A stretch of DNA of 12,436 bases, taken from positions 1-12,436 of the forward strand of contig JBDRFZ010000024.1 of the NCBI GenBank assembly GCA_043818395.1. The letters run 5' to 3'. Shown one piece after another: positions 12,112 to 12,436 of the stretch. How positions within the stretch are numbered: position 1 is the stretch's first letter; each line of letters opens with the position of its first letter. Source of the stretch: JBDRFZ01 sp043818395. GTDB lineage: Bacteria; Patescibacteriota; Patescibacteriia; 2-12-FULL-60-25. The notes beneath the pieces are model-generated. The model searched no databases. It was given only the letters and a program-made list of their open reading frames with translations, and was not told the origin of the DNA. A program made the position numbers and the translations under genes.

Positions 12112-12436
12112 TTAATTATTCTTTATTCCTAAAGCCGAAATTTCCTTCTCAGGCTTCTCGTCTTCGGCGAGCAAGCGGCGTATCGCGTCAAATACAACTT
12201 TGAATTGTTGGTCATAGCGGCTTTCCAAAGCCTCAATTTTCAGCTTTAATTCCTCATTCTGTCCTATCAACTCGCGAAGCCTGGTAAAAGTTCTCATGAT
12301 TTGAATATTCACGCTAATTGCGCGTTCGCTACGGAGGACGCTGGAAAGCATAGCTACACCTTGTTCCGTAAAGGCAAAGGGTGGCCATCTGACACCACCC
12401 CTTCTCAAACTTGAGGTCACAAATTGTGACCTCAAG
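12112..12436 (-). CDS. ORF6N-domain protein, C-terminal part (5' end outside window)
   Basis: This open frame runs off the window edge; 107 residues are visible and the true start lies beyond base 12436 (the TTG at 12433-12435 is internal). FAFTEQGVAMLSSVLRSERA (20-39) followed by SVNIQIMRTFTRLRE (41-55) is the hallmark of the ORF6N (KilA-N-associated) family of DNA-binding proteins. A coiled-coil-like tail follows (EELKLKIEALESRYDQQFKV, 61-80) and then VFDAIRRLL. Related proteins occur in phages as antirepressors and, very often, as lone chromosomal genes in bacteria including Candidate Phyla Radiation genomes. Its role here is unknown; DNA binding is likely. It ends 44 bases before the 96-residue gene. 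A 27-bp palindrome lies within its coding sequence at the edge. Confidence 0.88.
   Translation of the reverse strand, partial: LRSQFVTSSLRRGGVRWPPFAFTEQGVAMLSSVLRSERAISVNIQIMRTFTRLRELIGQNEELKLKIEALESRYDQQFKVVFDAIRRLLAEDEKPEKEISALGIKNN
12410..12436. repeat. 27-bp palindrome at the window edge, inside the ORF6N gene
   Basis: CTTGAGGTCACAA (12410-12422), a single central A (12423), and the exact complement of the first arm (12424-12436) make 13-bp arms with no mismatch. It may extend past the window. It overlaps codons for a conserved-looking LRSQFVTS stretch. Confidence 0.85.

Overview
The window looks like a chromosomal segment of an uncultivated bacterium of the Candidate Phyla Radiation (Patescibacteria). 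This is inference from gene content and style: single-copy housekeeping genes, a DUF5654-type membrane protein beside glycolytic genes, compact operons with gaps of 0-36 bases, almost no Shine-Dalgarno sequences at the start codons, several short proteins of no recognised family, and stops limited to TAA, TAG and TGA. No rRNA, tRNA, CRISPR array or complete phage was seen.

Layout. Positions 1-131 hold the end of an IS30-type transposase on the plus strand. A 55-residue small-protein gene (189-356) follows, then a cluster of inverted repeat units (359-507) that looks like a two-way terminator. From 506 to 6173 everything is on the minus strand and forms a lower-glycolysis locus. Read in transcription order it is gap (GAPDH), a membrane-anchored metallophosphoesterase, a 222-base gap with a second, rearranged copy of the repeat, pgk, a DUF5654-like membrane protein, a SIMPL/DUF541 protein and eno. 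A membrane-anchored protein of unknown function (6260-6925, minus) ends in a clear terminator just before the gap promoter. It is divergent from a large type II cation-transporting P-type ATPase (7009-9663, plus), whose 3' end overlaps that of trmD.

From 9626 to 12067 the minus strand carries, in transcription order, a 96-residue unknown, rpsP (S16), khpA (KH domain), a 129-residue unknown and trmD. This is the common bacterial rpsP-khpA-rimM-trmD cluster with an unrecognised gene in the rimM position, and it is split into separate transcription units. rpsP and khpA each have their own promoter, structured leader and terminator. The window ends inside an ORF6N-domain gene whose edge carries a 27-bp near-perfect palindrome.

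How it works together. gap, pgk and eno supply the lower-glycolysis ATP and NADH steps; tpi, gpm and pyk are not here. The rpsP-khpA-trmD group serves translation: small ribosomal subunit, RNA chaperone and tRNA m1G37 modification. The most interesting signals are non-coding: likely leaderless promoters with the -10 box 9-10 bases before the AUG, a mobile-looking inverted repeat that appears to be used as a bidirectional terminator, and structured RNA leaders ahead of khpA and rpsP. No clearly new multi-gene system was found.
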